DNA of 64,000 nucleotides from Cyanobacteria bacterium M_surface_10_m2_119 (GTDB lineage: Bacteria > Cyanobacteriota > Cyanobacteriia > PCC-6307 > Cyanobiaceae). The notes beneath the pieces were generated by a model. It did no database searches. It was given only the letters and a program-made list of their open reading frames with translations, and had not been told where the DNA came from. Positions within the stretch are counted from its first letter, which is position 1; each line of letters starts with the position of its first letter. This document shows, piece by piece, positions 9,803 through 19,169 of this stretch. The DNA lies in assembly GCA_016882525.1 (NCBI GenBank), contig VGPU01000002.1, positions 1 to 64,000 on the forward strand, in the 5' to 3' direction. A program made the position numbers and the translations under genes.

Positions 9803-11643
9803 CTAGAGGTGATCCATCACGGAGAGCTGATAGCTCGTGCGGCCCAGCCGTCCGCCCAGTTCGGAGGAGAGGGCCAGCAGCAGTTGGATGGCCGTTTCCG
9901 GGGAACGCTCGCGCAGGTGCTCAAAGTCGTCGCGGCCCAGCACCAGCAGATGCCCGGGCTCATTGGCGATCACGTCAGCGCTGCGGGGCTTGCCGCTGAG
10001 AAAACTGATCTCCCCGAAGCACATGCCGGTGGTGAAGGTCGCCAGTCGAGAGTGACGCCAGTCACCGCTGCCGATCTGCACGCTGATCGCCGTGGTGAAG
10101 TGCCCCGAGACAATCAGGAACAGGCTGTCGCCATCGTCACCGCGGCGGATGACCCGTTCGCCGGCCTCCACGGTGCGCGGGCGCAGCAGCCCTTCCAGCT
10201 CCCGACGCTGGGGGGGATCCAGTTGCAGCAGCAGGGAGGGGAGTTCCGGGGTGGGGCGATCGACCGGCTCCTCGCGCTCCTGCAGCACCAGCGTTTCACC
10301 GAGCTCGAGGGCGATGTCCAGTTCATCCACCAGCTCAATGCCCGTCTGCTCCATCAGGGCCAGCCATCGGGGAGATTCGATCAGGCCCTGGGCACGGGAG
10401 ATGACGACCCGGATCCCGTGGCGGTCGAGCTCACCGAGGGTCTGGATCAGCATCTCCAGGGAATGGGGCAGGAGTTCCTGCACGTGGTGCATGTCCAGCA
10501 CGATCACCCTGGCGCTTGACGCCATCCCCTCCAGGTTGGCCAGCAACTGTTCCGTTCCGCTGAAATCCAGAACCCCCTGGGCGTGAAGAATGCGCAAGGA
10601 CTGGCCCCGGTCCCGCAGGTGCACCAGCTCGTTATTGGTGCGCCAGCGGCGTGACTGAATGTGGTTGCCGGTGTAGCTGCGGCGAATGGCCGAGCGTCCC
10701 AGGGGATTCTGGTCGTAGAGGTGCAGGTTGAGGCGTTCGGAGAGTTCCTTGCAGGCGGCAACCCCGCGCACGCTGTTGCCGTAACTGTCGAGCGGGGGGA
10801 ATAGACCGCGATGCCGAACTGGCCGGGCACCACGGCCAACACGCCGCCCGCCACCCCGCTCTTGGCGGGCATGCCCACGTCGTGCAGCCATTGGCCGGCG
10901 GCGTCGTACATGCCGCAGGTGCCCATCAGGCTGAGCATCTGCACCGTGGTGGATGGCTCCAGGGGGCGTTCGCCGGTGATCGGATTGCGTCCCTGGCAGG
11001 CGAGGGTGGCCGCCATCACCCCGAGATCGCGGCAGGTGACGCTGATGGCGCACTGGCGGAAGTAGAGGTCGAGTCCCGGCTCGACATCCCCTTCGATCAC
11101 CGACACGTTGCGCAGCAGATGGCTGATGGCCCGGTTGCGGTGGCCGGTGTCGCGCTCGGAGGCATACACCTCCCGGTCGATGGTGAGCTCCCGCCCCGCC
11201 AGCTGGGAGAAGAAGTTCAGCAGCAGCGTCTCGGCCCCTGCGCCGGCCAGCTGTTGAAGCTGGGCCGAGGTGGCGATGGCCCCCGCGTTGATCATCGGAT
11301 TGCGCGGTCTGCCGGTCTCGGGATCGAGGCTGATGGCATTGAAGGCCTCCCCCGAGGGTTCCACGCCCACCTTGCGCTGCATGTGCTCGACGGAGAGCGC
11401 CTGCAGGGCGAGGCCGTAGGCGAAGGGTTTGGAAATCGACTGGATGGTGAACGGCTTTTCCGTATCGCCCACCGCATAGATCCGGCCGTCGGCCATCGCT
11501 ACCACGATGCCGAAGTCATGGGGGTCCGCTTTGGCCAGTTCGGGGATGTAGTCCGCCACGGCTCCCTCCCGGCAGTGGGAGAGCCGGTTGTGGAGCTCCT
11601 GAAGCAACCCGAAAATCACCCTCGACTGGGTTGCCGAAGCCAT
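9803..11643 (-). pseudogene. glsA: Glutaminase A fused to STAS and cyclic-nucleotide-binding (cNMP) domains; frameshifted near 10794-10799
   Basis: Frame 1 (ORF 10504..11769): DYIPELAKADPHDFGIVVAMADG...GMPAKSGVAGGVLAVVPGQFGIAVYSP; frame 2 (ORF 9803..11053): PLDSYGNSVRGVAACKELSERLNLHLYD, then a STAS-like domain and a cNMP domain (GDDGDSLFLIVSGHF...CFGEISFLSGKPRSADVIA). Frames meet at a G6 run. Confidence 0.82.
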
Positions 11644-11831
11644 GCAGTCGCCCTGTGAGAGCCTGAAACCTGGCCCGAGTCCAGTGCGTCGAACTGTCGC
11701 GGATGCGACGGAATCGATCGCAGCGACATACACGTCAACGAGCCCCTGTTCCCAGCCTTGGGTGGGCACCCGCTGTCAAAACTGACGCTGGCCCCGGGCC
11801 GTGCCAGCTTGACGTCAGCGCCCCAGCTTCG

Positions 11832-12944
11832 ATGCGCCTGCGTCTGCGTCGCTTCCCGCTCACCAAGGCCGTGCCCCTGGCGATCAGCCGCGGCAGCACC
11901 AGCGCCGTGGAGCACCTGCTGGTGAGCATCGAGCACGACGGCCTCATCGGCTACGGCGAGACGGGCGGCTTCGACACCGGCCACCGTGCCTACGACACCG
12001 AGGCGATCGCCGCCGAGCTGGAGGCCCTGGCGCTGCAGCTGCAGCCCCTGGCGCCCGAGCCCCTTCAGGCCCTGGAGCCCCTGCTGGCGGGGCTCAGCCC
12101 ACCGGCGCGCTGCGGCCTCGATCTGGCCCTGCACGACTGGTGGGGGCAACGCCTGGGGCAACCGCTGCACCGGCTCTGGGGCCTGGATCCGGGGGCCTGT
12201 GTCGCCACCAGCGTCACCCTCGGGCTGGGGGAGCCCGCGGCGGTGCTGGCGCGGCTCGAGCGCTGGTGGCTGCAGCTGCCCGCCACCCGCATCAAGCTCA
12301 AGCTGGGCAGTCCCGACGGCCTCGCCCACGACCTGGCCCTGCTGGAGGCGGTGGCCGCGGCCCTGGAGCAGCGGCGCCAGAGCAATGGCGTGGCCTGCGA
12401 GCTGCAGGTGGATGCCAACGGCGGCTGGGATCTCGACACCGCCCGGGCGATACTGGAGCCGCTGGAGCGGGCCGGGGTGGTGCTGCTCGAGCAGCCCCTG
12501 GCACCCCAGGCCGAAGCCGAGGCCGACACGGCCGGCTTCGCGGCGCTGCACCCCCACTGCCCGCTGCCGCTGGTGGCCGATGAGAGCTGCTGGGACCTGG
12601 CCGACCTGCTGCGGCTGGCCCCCCATGTGGATGGGATCAACATCAAGCTGCTCAAGAGCGGCGGGCTCGGCGAGGCCCTGCTGCTGGCCCGCACGGCCCG
12701 GCGGCTGGGGCTGGGGGTGATGCTCGGCTGCTATTCCGACGGCTCGCTGCTCAACGGTGCCGCCGCCCAGCTGCTGCCCCTGGTGCGCTGGCCCGATCTC
12801 GACAGCCACCTCAACCTGGTGGACGACCCCTTTGTGGGGCTGGAGTGCCGGGGGGATGTGCTGTTGCCGTCGCAGGAGCCCGGGATCGGCGTGCGCCCCG
12901 GGCCGGAGCTGGCGGCGTTCCTGCGGCCGCGGGAGGTGGCCTGA
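11832..12944 (+). CDS. Enolase-superfamily epimerase (dipeptide epimerase / DgcA-like N-acetyl-glutamate racemase)
   Basis: IKLKLGSPDG, CELQVDANGGWD, LVADESCWDLADL, INIKLLKSGGLGEA motifs; ATG at 11832. Confidence 0.85.
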   Translation: MRLRLRRFPLTKAVPLAISRGSTSAVEHLLVSIEHDGLIGYGETGGFDTGHRAYDTEAIAAELEALALQLQPLAPEPLQALEPLLAGLSPPARCGLDLALHDWWGQRLGQPLHRLWGLDPGACVATSVTLGLGEPAAVLARLERWWLQLPATRIKLKLGSPDGLAHDLALLEAVAAALEQRRQSNGVACELQVDANGGWDLDTARAILEPLERAGVVLLEQPLAPQAEAEADTAGFAALHPHCPLPLVADESCWDLADLLRLAPHVDGINIKLLKSGGLGEALLLARTARRLGLGVMLGCYSDGSLLNGAAAQLLPLVRWPDLDSHLNLVDDPFVGLECRGDVLLPSQEPGIGVRPGPELAAFLRPREVA

Positions 12945-14011
12945 TGTTGCGTGCTGACCACCGGGTGGTGCTGCTCCAGCACGGCGGCCTGGCCGACCTC
13001 TCCGGCAAGACCGGCCTCACCCTGCTGCGCTACCGGCGCGGGCCGGTGGTGGCGGTGGTGGATCCCGACCAGGCTGGCCGCAGCCTGCCGGAGGTGACCG
13101 GCATCGACCGCACGGTGCCAGTGGTGGCCTCGCTGGACGAGGCCCTGGCCTACGGCCCGGAGGTGGCGGTGATCGGCCTGGCCCCTTCGGGGGGGCGCTT
13201 GCCGGAGCCGGTGCGGGCGGATGTGGCGGCGGCCCTGCGGGCCGGGCTCTCGGTGGCCAGCGGGCTGCACAGCCGCATCGGCGACGATCCGGAGCTGGCG
13301 CCCCTGCGCCGCGATCCGGCCTGGATCTGGGACCTGCGCCGTGAGCCAGGCGGGCTGTTGGTGGCGGCGGCCCGGGCGGCGGCCCTGCCCTGCCGGCGGC
13401 TGCTGGCGGTGGGCTCCGACATGGCCGTGGGCAAAATGAGCGCCTGCCTGGAGCTGGCGGCCGCGGCCGAGCAGCTGGGCGTCCCTGCCCGGTTTGTGGG
13501 CACGGGCCAGGCCGGCATCCTGATCAGCGGCCAGGGGGTGGCCCTCGATGCGGTGCGGGTCGACTACGCCGCCGGGGCGGTGGAGGCGGCGGTGCTGGCG
13601 GCGGGTGAGGGGATGGGTCCCGAGGGCCTGGTGCTGGTGGAGGGCCAGGGATCCCTGGCCCATCCGGGCTCCACCGCCACCCTGCCGCTGATTCGCGGCA
13701 GCCAGCCCACCGATCTGCTGCTGGTGCACCGGGCCGGCCAGCGCCACATCAAGGGACTGCCGGAGCTGCCGATTCCGCCGCTGCCGGAGTTGATCGCGGC
13801 GGTGGAGGCGCTTGCGGCCCTGGGGCGGCCCGATGGGCACCGGCCGCGGGTGAAGGCGGTGGCGCTCAACACCGGTCACCTTGATGGCGAGGCCGCTGCC
13901 CGGGCCATTGCGGCGGTGGCGGAGTCCACGGGCCTGCCCTGCACCGATGTGGTGCGCTCTGGTGGTGCCGCCCTGCTCCAGGCCCTGGGGCTCGCCGGCG
14001 ATCGCCCATAA
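12944..14011 (+). CDS. DUF1611 (DgcN-like) P-loop protein
   Basis: DUF1611 pattern: VGSDMAVGKMSA, FVGTGQAGILISGQGVALDAVRVDYAAGAVE, VEGQGSLAHPG; start overlaps preceding stop (TGATG). Confidence 0.85.
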   Translation: MLRADHRVVLLQHGGLADLSGKTGLTLLRYRRGPVVAVVDPDQAGRSLPEVTGIDRTVPVVASLDEALAYGPEVAVIGLAPSGGRLPEPVRADVAAALRAGLSVASGLHSRIGDDPELAPLRRDPAWIWDLRREPGGLLVAAARAAALPCRRLLAVGSDMAVGKMSACLELAAAAEQLGVPARFVGTGQAGILISGQGVALDAVRVDYAAGAVEAAVLAAGEGMGPEGLVLVEGQGSLAHPGSTATLPLIRGSQPTDLLLVHRAGQRHIKGLPELPIPPLPELIAAVEALAALGRPDGHRPRVKAVALNTGHLDGEAAARAIAAVAESTGLPCTDVVRSGGAALLQALGLAGDRP

Positions 14012-14034
14012 AAAAACCGACCCCGGGGGGCCGG
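14010..14034 (-). terminator. Rho-independent terminator for tRNA-His
   Basis: Minus strand CCGGCCC-CCCG-GGGTCGG followed by TTTTTTT; overlaps the dgcN-like stop codon. Confidence 0.75.
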
Positions 14035-14045
14035 CTGTTCAAGAG

Positions 14046-14119
14046 GGCGAGCGAGGGGACTCGAACCCCCGAATGGCGGCGCCACAAGCCGCTGCCTTAA
14101 CCACTTGGCGACGCCCGCC
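14046..14119 (-). tRNA. tRNA-His (GUG)
   Basis: rc GGCGGGCGTCGCCAAGTGGTTAAGGCAGCGGCTTGTGGCGCCGCC...GGTTCGAGTCC; extra G-1 pairing typical of tRNA-His. Confidence 0.92.
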
Positions 14120-14126
14120 GTGATCG

Positions 14127-14621
14127 ATGCCAATGTACCAATGCATCCTTCCCAGAACCCACTTGCCTGCTGCCATCCGATCGGGCTGGGCTGCTGCGGT
14201 GCTGCTGGGTGGCCTCTGCGCCGGCGGGCTGGCCCTCACCAATCCCGGGCCGGCAGACTTCGAGAGCTTCGCCGCCGACCAGCTGGTGGAGGTGCTGGAG
14301 GAGGAGGTGTGCCGGGGCGGGGTGTTGCCCACCCTCGTGCAGATGGCTCTGCGCGACTGTCCCGGGGTCGTGCGCGCCCAGCGCCAGGCGATCGCTGCCG
14401 TGGTGGGTCGCCACAGCCAGCGCTCCGACCTGGGCCTGCTCAGCATCTATCGCAGCCGCCTGGGCGGCAATCAGGTGCTCGGCTGGCGCCTGCCCCGCTT
14501 CACTGCCACGGTGGTGGGGGCTGCCGGCCACTTTCTGATCCTGCGCGCCGGTGTGGAGGATGGGGCCCCGGCGGAATCCCGCGCCGCCTCCGCCCCTGCG
14601 CCCCGCCGTGACGCGCTCTGA
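14127..14621 (+). CDS. Exported hypothetical protein (DUF4359-like)
   Basis: Signal-like N-terminus AAAVLLGGLCAGGLALTNPGPADFESFAADQLVEVLEEEVC. Confidence 0.65.
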   Translation: MPMYQCILPRTHLPAAIRSGWAAAVLLGGLCAGGLALTNPGPADFESFAADQLVEVLEEEVCRGGVLPTLVQMALRDCPGVVRAQRQAIAAVVGRHSQRSDLGLLSIYRSRLGGNQVLGWRLPRFTATVVGAAGHFLILRAGVEDGAPAESRAASAPAPRRDAL

Positions 14622-15918
14622 AGCCCCCGTGCCGGCCGTTGGGCCGCTGCGCCTGCGCCTGCCGCGCTGTCTCCTTGATCCGGGCCTGGTGGGTGTTCCC
14701 GTGCAGCGGGGCCAGGGGAGGGACGGGCTGGTGGCCCTGGACCTGGAGCACCGGGGCGGATGGATCACCGCCCTGCGACCCCTGCCCGCCACGGATCAGC
14801 CCCTGCCCCTGGGGCTGCCTCCGCTGGTGGAGCCCCATGCCCACCTCGACAAGTGCTTCACGCAGGGTCGCTGGCCCAACCCCAGCGGCACGATCCCGGA
14901 GGCCCTGGCCCAGAACCATCGCGAGGGCCGTGAGCGCAGCCGTGACCAGGTGCTGGCCAGGGCCGAGCGGGCGCTGGAGCAGGCCTGGCGCCAGGGGTTG
15001 CGCGCGATCCGCAGCCACATCGACAGCGGCGGCCCCGGTGCCCGGCCCAGCTGGGAGGCCCTGCTCGCGCTGCGGGAGCGCTGGGCGGGCCGGGTGGAGC
15101 TCCAGCTGGTGGCCCTGGTGCCCCTGGCGCACTGGACCACGCCGGAAGGGGAGGCCCTGGCCCGCTGGGTGGCGGATCGGGGTGGCCTGCTGGGCGGCGT
15201 CCTTGGACCGCCTGACGGCTCCGGTCGCCGTGACCGCGAGGCCCTCCGCGCCCTGCTCGCCCTGGCCGAGCGCCTGGGGGTGGCCGTTGACCTGCACATC
15301 GATGAGGCCGATGTCGCCCCCGCCCGCGGCGTGCGGCTGCTGCTGGCGGAGCTGGAGCGACAGCCGCACGCCGTGCCGATCACCTGCAGCCACGCCGCCA
15401 GCCTGGGGCTGCTGAGCGAGCAGCGGCTGGCGCTCCTGGCCGAGCGGCTGGCGGCGGCGGCGGTGTCCGTGGTGGCACTGCCCCTCACCAACCTCTGGCT
15501 GCTCGGCCGGCGCCCGGAGAGCACGCCCCTGCTGCGGGTGCAGACGCCGCTGCGCAGCCTGCAGCGGGCCGGGGTGCGGGTGGCGGTCGGTGCCGACAAC
15601 GTGCAGGACCCCTGGTATCCAGGTGGGGATTTCGACCCCCTGGAGGTGCTGCGCCTCGCCCCGCTCACCAGCCATCTCGATCCGGCCCTCCGGGAGGGCC
15701 TCGCTCCCTTCACCACCGAGCCGGCCCGGATGCTGGGCCTGGCCTGGGATGGGGTGGTGCGCGTGGGTGCTCCGGCCGATCTGCTGCTCCTCGCCGCTGA
15801 CAGCTGGGGAGAGTTGCTGGCCCGATCACCCCAGCGGAGAGTGCTGCGGGCCGGTCACTGGCTGCCGCCTCCGCCGGCCCAGCTGCCTTCGCCCCTCTTC
15901 GCCGCCAGCATGGGCTGA
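14608..15918 (+). CDS. Amidohydrolase family protein (cytosine deaminase-like)
   Basis: PPLVEPHAHLDKCFT, IRSHIDSG, VDLHIDEAD, ITCSHAASLGLL, VGADNVQDPW metal-site motifs. Confidence 0.85.
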   Translation: MTRSEAPVPAVGPLRLRLPRCLLDPGLVGVPVQRGQGRDGLVALDLEHRGGWITALRPLPATDQPLPLGLPPLVEPHAHLDKCFTQGRWPNPSGTIPEALAQNHREGRERSRDQVLARAERALEQAWRQGLRAIRSHIDSGGPGARPSWEALLALRERWAGRVELQLVALVPLAHWTTPEGEALARWVADRGGLLGGVLGPPDGSGRRDREALRALLALAERLGVAVDLHIDEADVAPARGVRLLLAELERQPHAVPITCSHAASLGLLSEQRLALLAERLAAAAVSVVALPLTNLWLLGRRPESTPLLRVQTPLRSLQRAGVRVAVGADNVQDPWYPGGDFDPLEVLRLAPLTSHLDPALREGLAPFTTEPARMLGLAWDGVVRVGAPADLLLLAADSWGELLARSPQRRVLRAGHWLPPPPAQLPSPLFAASMG

Positions 15919-15932
15919 TTCGCACCAGCCCT

Positions 15933-17315
15933 GTGCCTGCCCTCCCACCCCGGCCCAGTGAGGCGTGCATCCAAGCGCTTGCGGCCGAGCTGCGTGCCCG
16001 TGCTCCAGGCCTGGAGCTGATCACCGCCAACCAACCTGCGGAGCTGGCGCGTCTCTCGCGCGACTACTTCGACTACTCCCCGGTGCTGGTGCCGCGCCTG
16101 GCCGATCAGCGGGCCCAGCTGGTGGTGCGGGCGACGGGCGTGGTTGAGGTGCAGGAGGTGGCAGCGGCCTGTGCCCGGGCCGGCGTTCCCCTCACCCTTC
16201 GGGGGGCCGGCACTGGCAACTACGGCCAGTGCGTGCCCCTGGCGGGCGGGGTGGTGCTCGATCTCAGTGGTTTGCAACGCCTGCGCTCCCTCCACCCGGA
16301 CACCGGCGTGATCGAGGTGGAGGCCGGGGCCGTGATGGCCGCGATCGAGGCCCAACTGGCCCCGCAGGGCCGTGCCCTGCGCCTGCGGCCGAGCACGGTG
16401 CGTACGGCCACCATGGGCGGCTTCATCGCCGGTGGATCCGGGGGCATCGGCTCCCTGCGCTGGGGCTTCCTGCGCGATGCCGGCAACCTGCTCGGCTTGG
16501 AGGTGGTGACGGTGGAGCCGGAGCCGCGGCTGCTGCAGCTGGATGCGGCCGCCAGCGCGCCCCTCAACCATGCCTATGGCTGCAACGGCATCGTCACGGC
16601 CGTACGCCTGCCCACCTGTGAGGCGGTGGTCTGGCAGCAACTGGTGGTGGGGTTTGCCAGCTGGAGCCAGGCTCTGGAGGCAACCCGGGAGCTGCTCACC
16701 TCGGCGCTGGCCCTCGAGTCGGTCACCCTGCTGGAGGCGCCGATCGCCCAGGCCTCCCCCTGGCCCGCCGGCTGTGTCCCTGCCGCGGAGGGGGAGCATC
16801 GCCTGCTGCTGCTGGCCGCTCCGGATGCCCTGGCCGTGCTGCCGGCCTGGCTGGCGGCCCGGGGCGGCCAGCTGTGCTGGCAGGCACCCCAGGGCCTGAG
16901 CCGGGGGCTGCCCCTGCGCGAGCTCTCCTGGAACCACACCACCCTCCACTGGCGTGCCCAGCACCCGGGCTGGACCTATCTCCAGATGCTGCTACCCCAG
17001 CCGGAGCGCCCCCTGCTGGAGGAGCTGAGTCGGGGCTGGGCCGGGGATCTGCACTGGCATCTGGAGGCGGTGCGCCATCAGGGCTGTGCCCGGCTGGCGG
17101 CCCTGCCGCTGCTGCGCTGGCAGGGGGAGGAGGCCCTGGAGAGGCTGATGGTCCAGCTGCGCCAGGCCGGTGCCGTGCTCTTCAACCCCCACGTGATCAC
17201 GGTGGAGGAAGGAGGCCTCGGGGTGATCGATGCCGATCAGGTGGCCGCGAAGGTCGCCTACGACCCGGCGGGGCTTCTCAATCCGGGCAAGCTGCGCGGC
17301 TGGCTGGAGCGCTGA
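15933..17315 (+). CDS. FAD-binding oxidoreductase (glycolate oxidase/VAO-like)
   Basis: PLTLRGAGTGNYGQCVPLAGGVVLDLSGLQRL PCMH-type FAD motif; C-terminal NPGKLRG. Confidence 0.87.
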   Translation: MPALPPRPSEACIQALAAELRARAPGLELITANQPAELARLSRDYFDYSPVLVPRLADQRAQLVVRATGVVEVQEVAAACARAGVPLTLRGAGTGNYGQCVPLAGGVVLDLSGLQRLRSLHPDTGVIEVEAGAVMAAIEAQLAPQGRALRLRPSTVRTATMGGFIAGGSGGIGSLRWGFLRDAGNLLGLEVVTVEPEPRLLQLDAAASAPLNHAYGCNGIVTAVRLPTCEAVVWQQLVVGFASWSQALEATRELLTSALALESVTLLEAPIAQASPWPAGCVPAAEGEHRLLLLAAPDALAVLPAWLAARGGQLCWQAPQGLSRGLPLRELSWNHTTLHWRAQHPGWTYLQMLLPQPERPLLEELSRGWAGDLHWHLEAVRHQGCARLAALPLLRWQGEEALERLMVQLRQAGAVLFNPHVITVEEGGLGVIDADQVAAKVAYDPAGLLNPGKLRGWLER

Positions 17316-17351
17316 CGGGCTGGCGCAGTGCTGACGGGGGTTGGAGATCCC

Positions 17352-17888
17352 TCAGCAGCCCAGGCTGAGGCGGGTGTCCACGCCCGTGCGCGGATTGGTG
17401 CCGGCGGCGTCGCGGCAGAGCAGGCGCTGGTCGACCCGATCCAGCAGGGCATCGCTGAAGTCGGCATTGGTCACGGTGGCGCCGCTGAAGTTGCTGCCGG
17501 AGGCGATGGCGCCGCTGAGCACGGCATCGGTGAAGTCGGCGCCGCTGAAGTCGACCTTGTCCATCAGCACGCCGCTGAGGTCGGCGCCCCGGAAATCGGC
17601 CTCGGGAAACGCCGCCTGGGTGAGGATCGCCCCGTGCAGATTGGCTCCGGCGAAGTTGGCGTGGCGGCCGGCGGAGCCGGCAAAGGAGGTGTTGGCCAGA
17701 TCCTGGCCGCTGAAGTCGGCCTCGTTCTGGTTGGTGAGCGTGTAGTCGATGCCTGAGAAGTCCGCGGCCGCCGGCAGGGCAGGCATCCAGGCCAGCACTA
17801 GCGCCAGTCCAAGCGCCGTCGCCAGGGCCATCAGACCGGCCAGGGCGCTTCGCGTCGGCGTGCGCAGGCTCTGGGGAAGGCGGGGCAT
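17352..17888 (-). CDS. Pentapeptide-repeat protein, exported
   Basis: ADFSGQDLANTSFAGSAGRHANFAGANLHGAILTQAAFPEADFRGADLSG repeats after a hydrophobic N-terminus. Confidence 0.87.
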   Translation of the reverse strand: MPRLPQSLRTPTRSALAGLMALATALGLALVLAWMPALPAAADFSGIDYTLTNQNEADFSGQDLANTSFAGSAGRHANFAGANLHGAILTQAAFPEADFRGADLSGVLMDKVDFSGADFTDAVLSGAIASGSNFSGATVTNADFSDALLDRVDQRLLCRDAAGTNPRTGVDTRLSLGC

Positions 17889-17911
17889 CGGAAAGGCGGC
17901 CGGGGGCACCG

Positions 17912-19162
17912 TCACTCTGACGCGGCGAGCAGGCCGCCGATCAGATACAGCGAGCCCGCCACGATCACCCGTCTCCCCCCGGCCGCGCTGTGGGCCGCGG
18001 CTATCCCGGCCTGGAGCTCCGCGGCCTCCATCAGTTGGGGGGCCAGGGCCGGTGCGGCCTCCACGAGGGTGGCCCGACTCCAGCAGCTGTGATCCGGGAC
18101 CGGCACGATCCAGGCCCGGTCGCCCGGGGCGAGCAAGGTCTCCAGGATGGCGGGGCCCTCCTTGTTGGCCAGCATGCCGATCACCCAGCACCGCGGCCCT
18201 GGGTCCAGGCCGTGGCGGTCGGGTTGCTCCGCCAGCTCCCGGCGCAGGGCTTCGGCCGCCGGGGGATTGTGGGCGCCGTCAAGGAGCAGGGGCACGCCGT
18301 GCCGCTGGAGCTGTTGGAGGCGCCCAGGCCAGCGGGCGGCGGCGAACCCCTCCCGGACCGCCGCCATCGGGATCACCCACCCCCGCTCCGTCAGGGCCTC
18401 GAGCATCCCCAGCGCCACTGCGCCGTTCACCGCCTGCACGGCCCCCGCCAACCCGCAGTCGCCCCAGGCGTCGCCGATCATCAGGCGGCCGTCGGCCTGG
18501 CGGGCCAGGGGGGGGCGCCAGCGCAGCTCGGCCCCCGCCGCCGCGGCAGCCGCCTCGAGCACCGCAGCCACGGCGGGGGCCTGGGGCCCACTCACGGCGA
18601 CGCTGCCGCCCTGGAGCACGCCGGCCTTTTCGCCGGCAATGCTGGCCAGGTCGGGCCCCAGAAACTCCCGGTGATCGAGCCCCACGGAGGCAAAGCCGAT
18701 CACCTCCCGGGCGGGATGGCAGGTGGTGGCATCGAGCCGTCCCCCCAGCCCCACCTCCAGCACCACCAGGGGACAACCCGCCTCCGCGAAGGCCAGGAAG
18801 GCCGCGGCCGTCACCAGTTCGAAGGGGGTGAGGCCGTGGGTCTCGGCGCTGGCCCGGGCCGTCAGCAGATGCCGGCGCAGGACCTCCGGTTCAATCGGTT
18901 CAGCACCGGGCCGGATGCGCTCCGTCCAGCTCACCAGGTGGGGAGAGGTGTAGAGCCCGGCCTGGATTCCGGCGGCCAGCAGGCTCTGGTGCACCAGGGT
19001 GCTGATCGATCCCTTGCCGTTGGTGCCCGCCACCTGCACCGCCGCAAAGCGCCGCTCCGGGTGGCCCAGCTCCGCCAGGGCGGCCTGCAGCCGTCCCAGT
19101 CCCAGATCCACCCCGCGCCGGGCGAAGGGCTCGATCAGATCCGCGAAGGAATCGAGGGCCAC
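17912..19162 (-). CDS. folC: Bifunctional folylpolyglutamate/dihydrofolate synthase
   Basis: AVQVAGTNGKGSISTLV, YTSPHLVSWTERI, LLLDGAHNPPAAEAL. Confidence 0.93.
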   Translation of the reverse strand: MALDSFADLIEPFARRGVDLGLGRLQAALAELGHPERRFAAVQVAGTNGKGSISTLVHQSLLAAGIQAGLYTSPHLVSWTERIRPGAEPIEPEVLRRHLLTARASAETHGLTPFELVTAAAFLAFAEAGCPLVVLEVGLGGRLDATTCHPAREVIGFASVGLDHREFLGPDLASIAGEKAGVLQGGSVAVSGPQAPAVAAVLEAAAAAAGAELRWRPPLARQADGRLMIGDAWGDCGLAGAVQAVNGAVALGMLEALTERGWVIPMAAVREGFAAARWPGRLQQLQRHGVPLLLDGAHNPPAAEALRRELAEQPDRHGLDPGPRCWVIGMLANKEGPAILETLLAPGDRAWIVPVPDHSCWSRATLVEAAPALAPQLMEAAELQAGIAAAHSAAGGRRVIVAGSLYLIGGLLAASE

Positions 19163-19169
19163 CCGGGGC

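Noticed and set aside
8723-10519. 598-aa plus-strand ORF opposite miaB and glsA
   Set aside because: Antisense shadow ORF with biased composition and no recognisable motif.
14500-16964. Long minus-strand ORFs (14500..15675, 15855..16964) opposite amidohydrolase and FAD oxidase
   Set aside because: Antisense shadows of well-supported genes.
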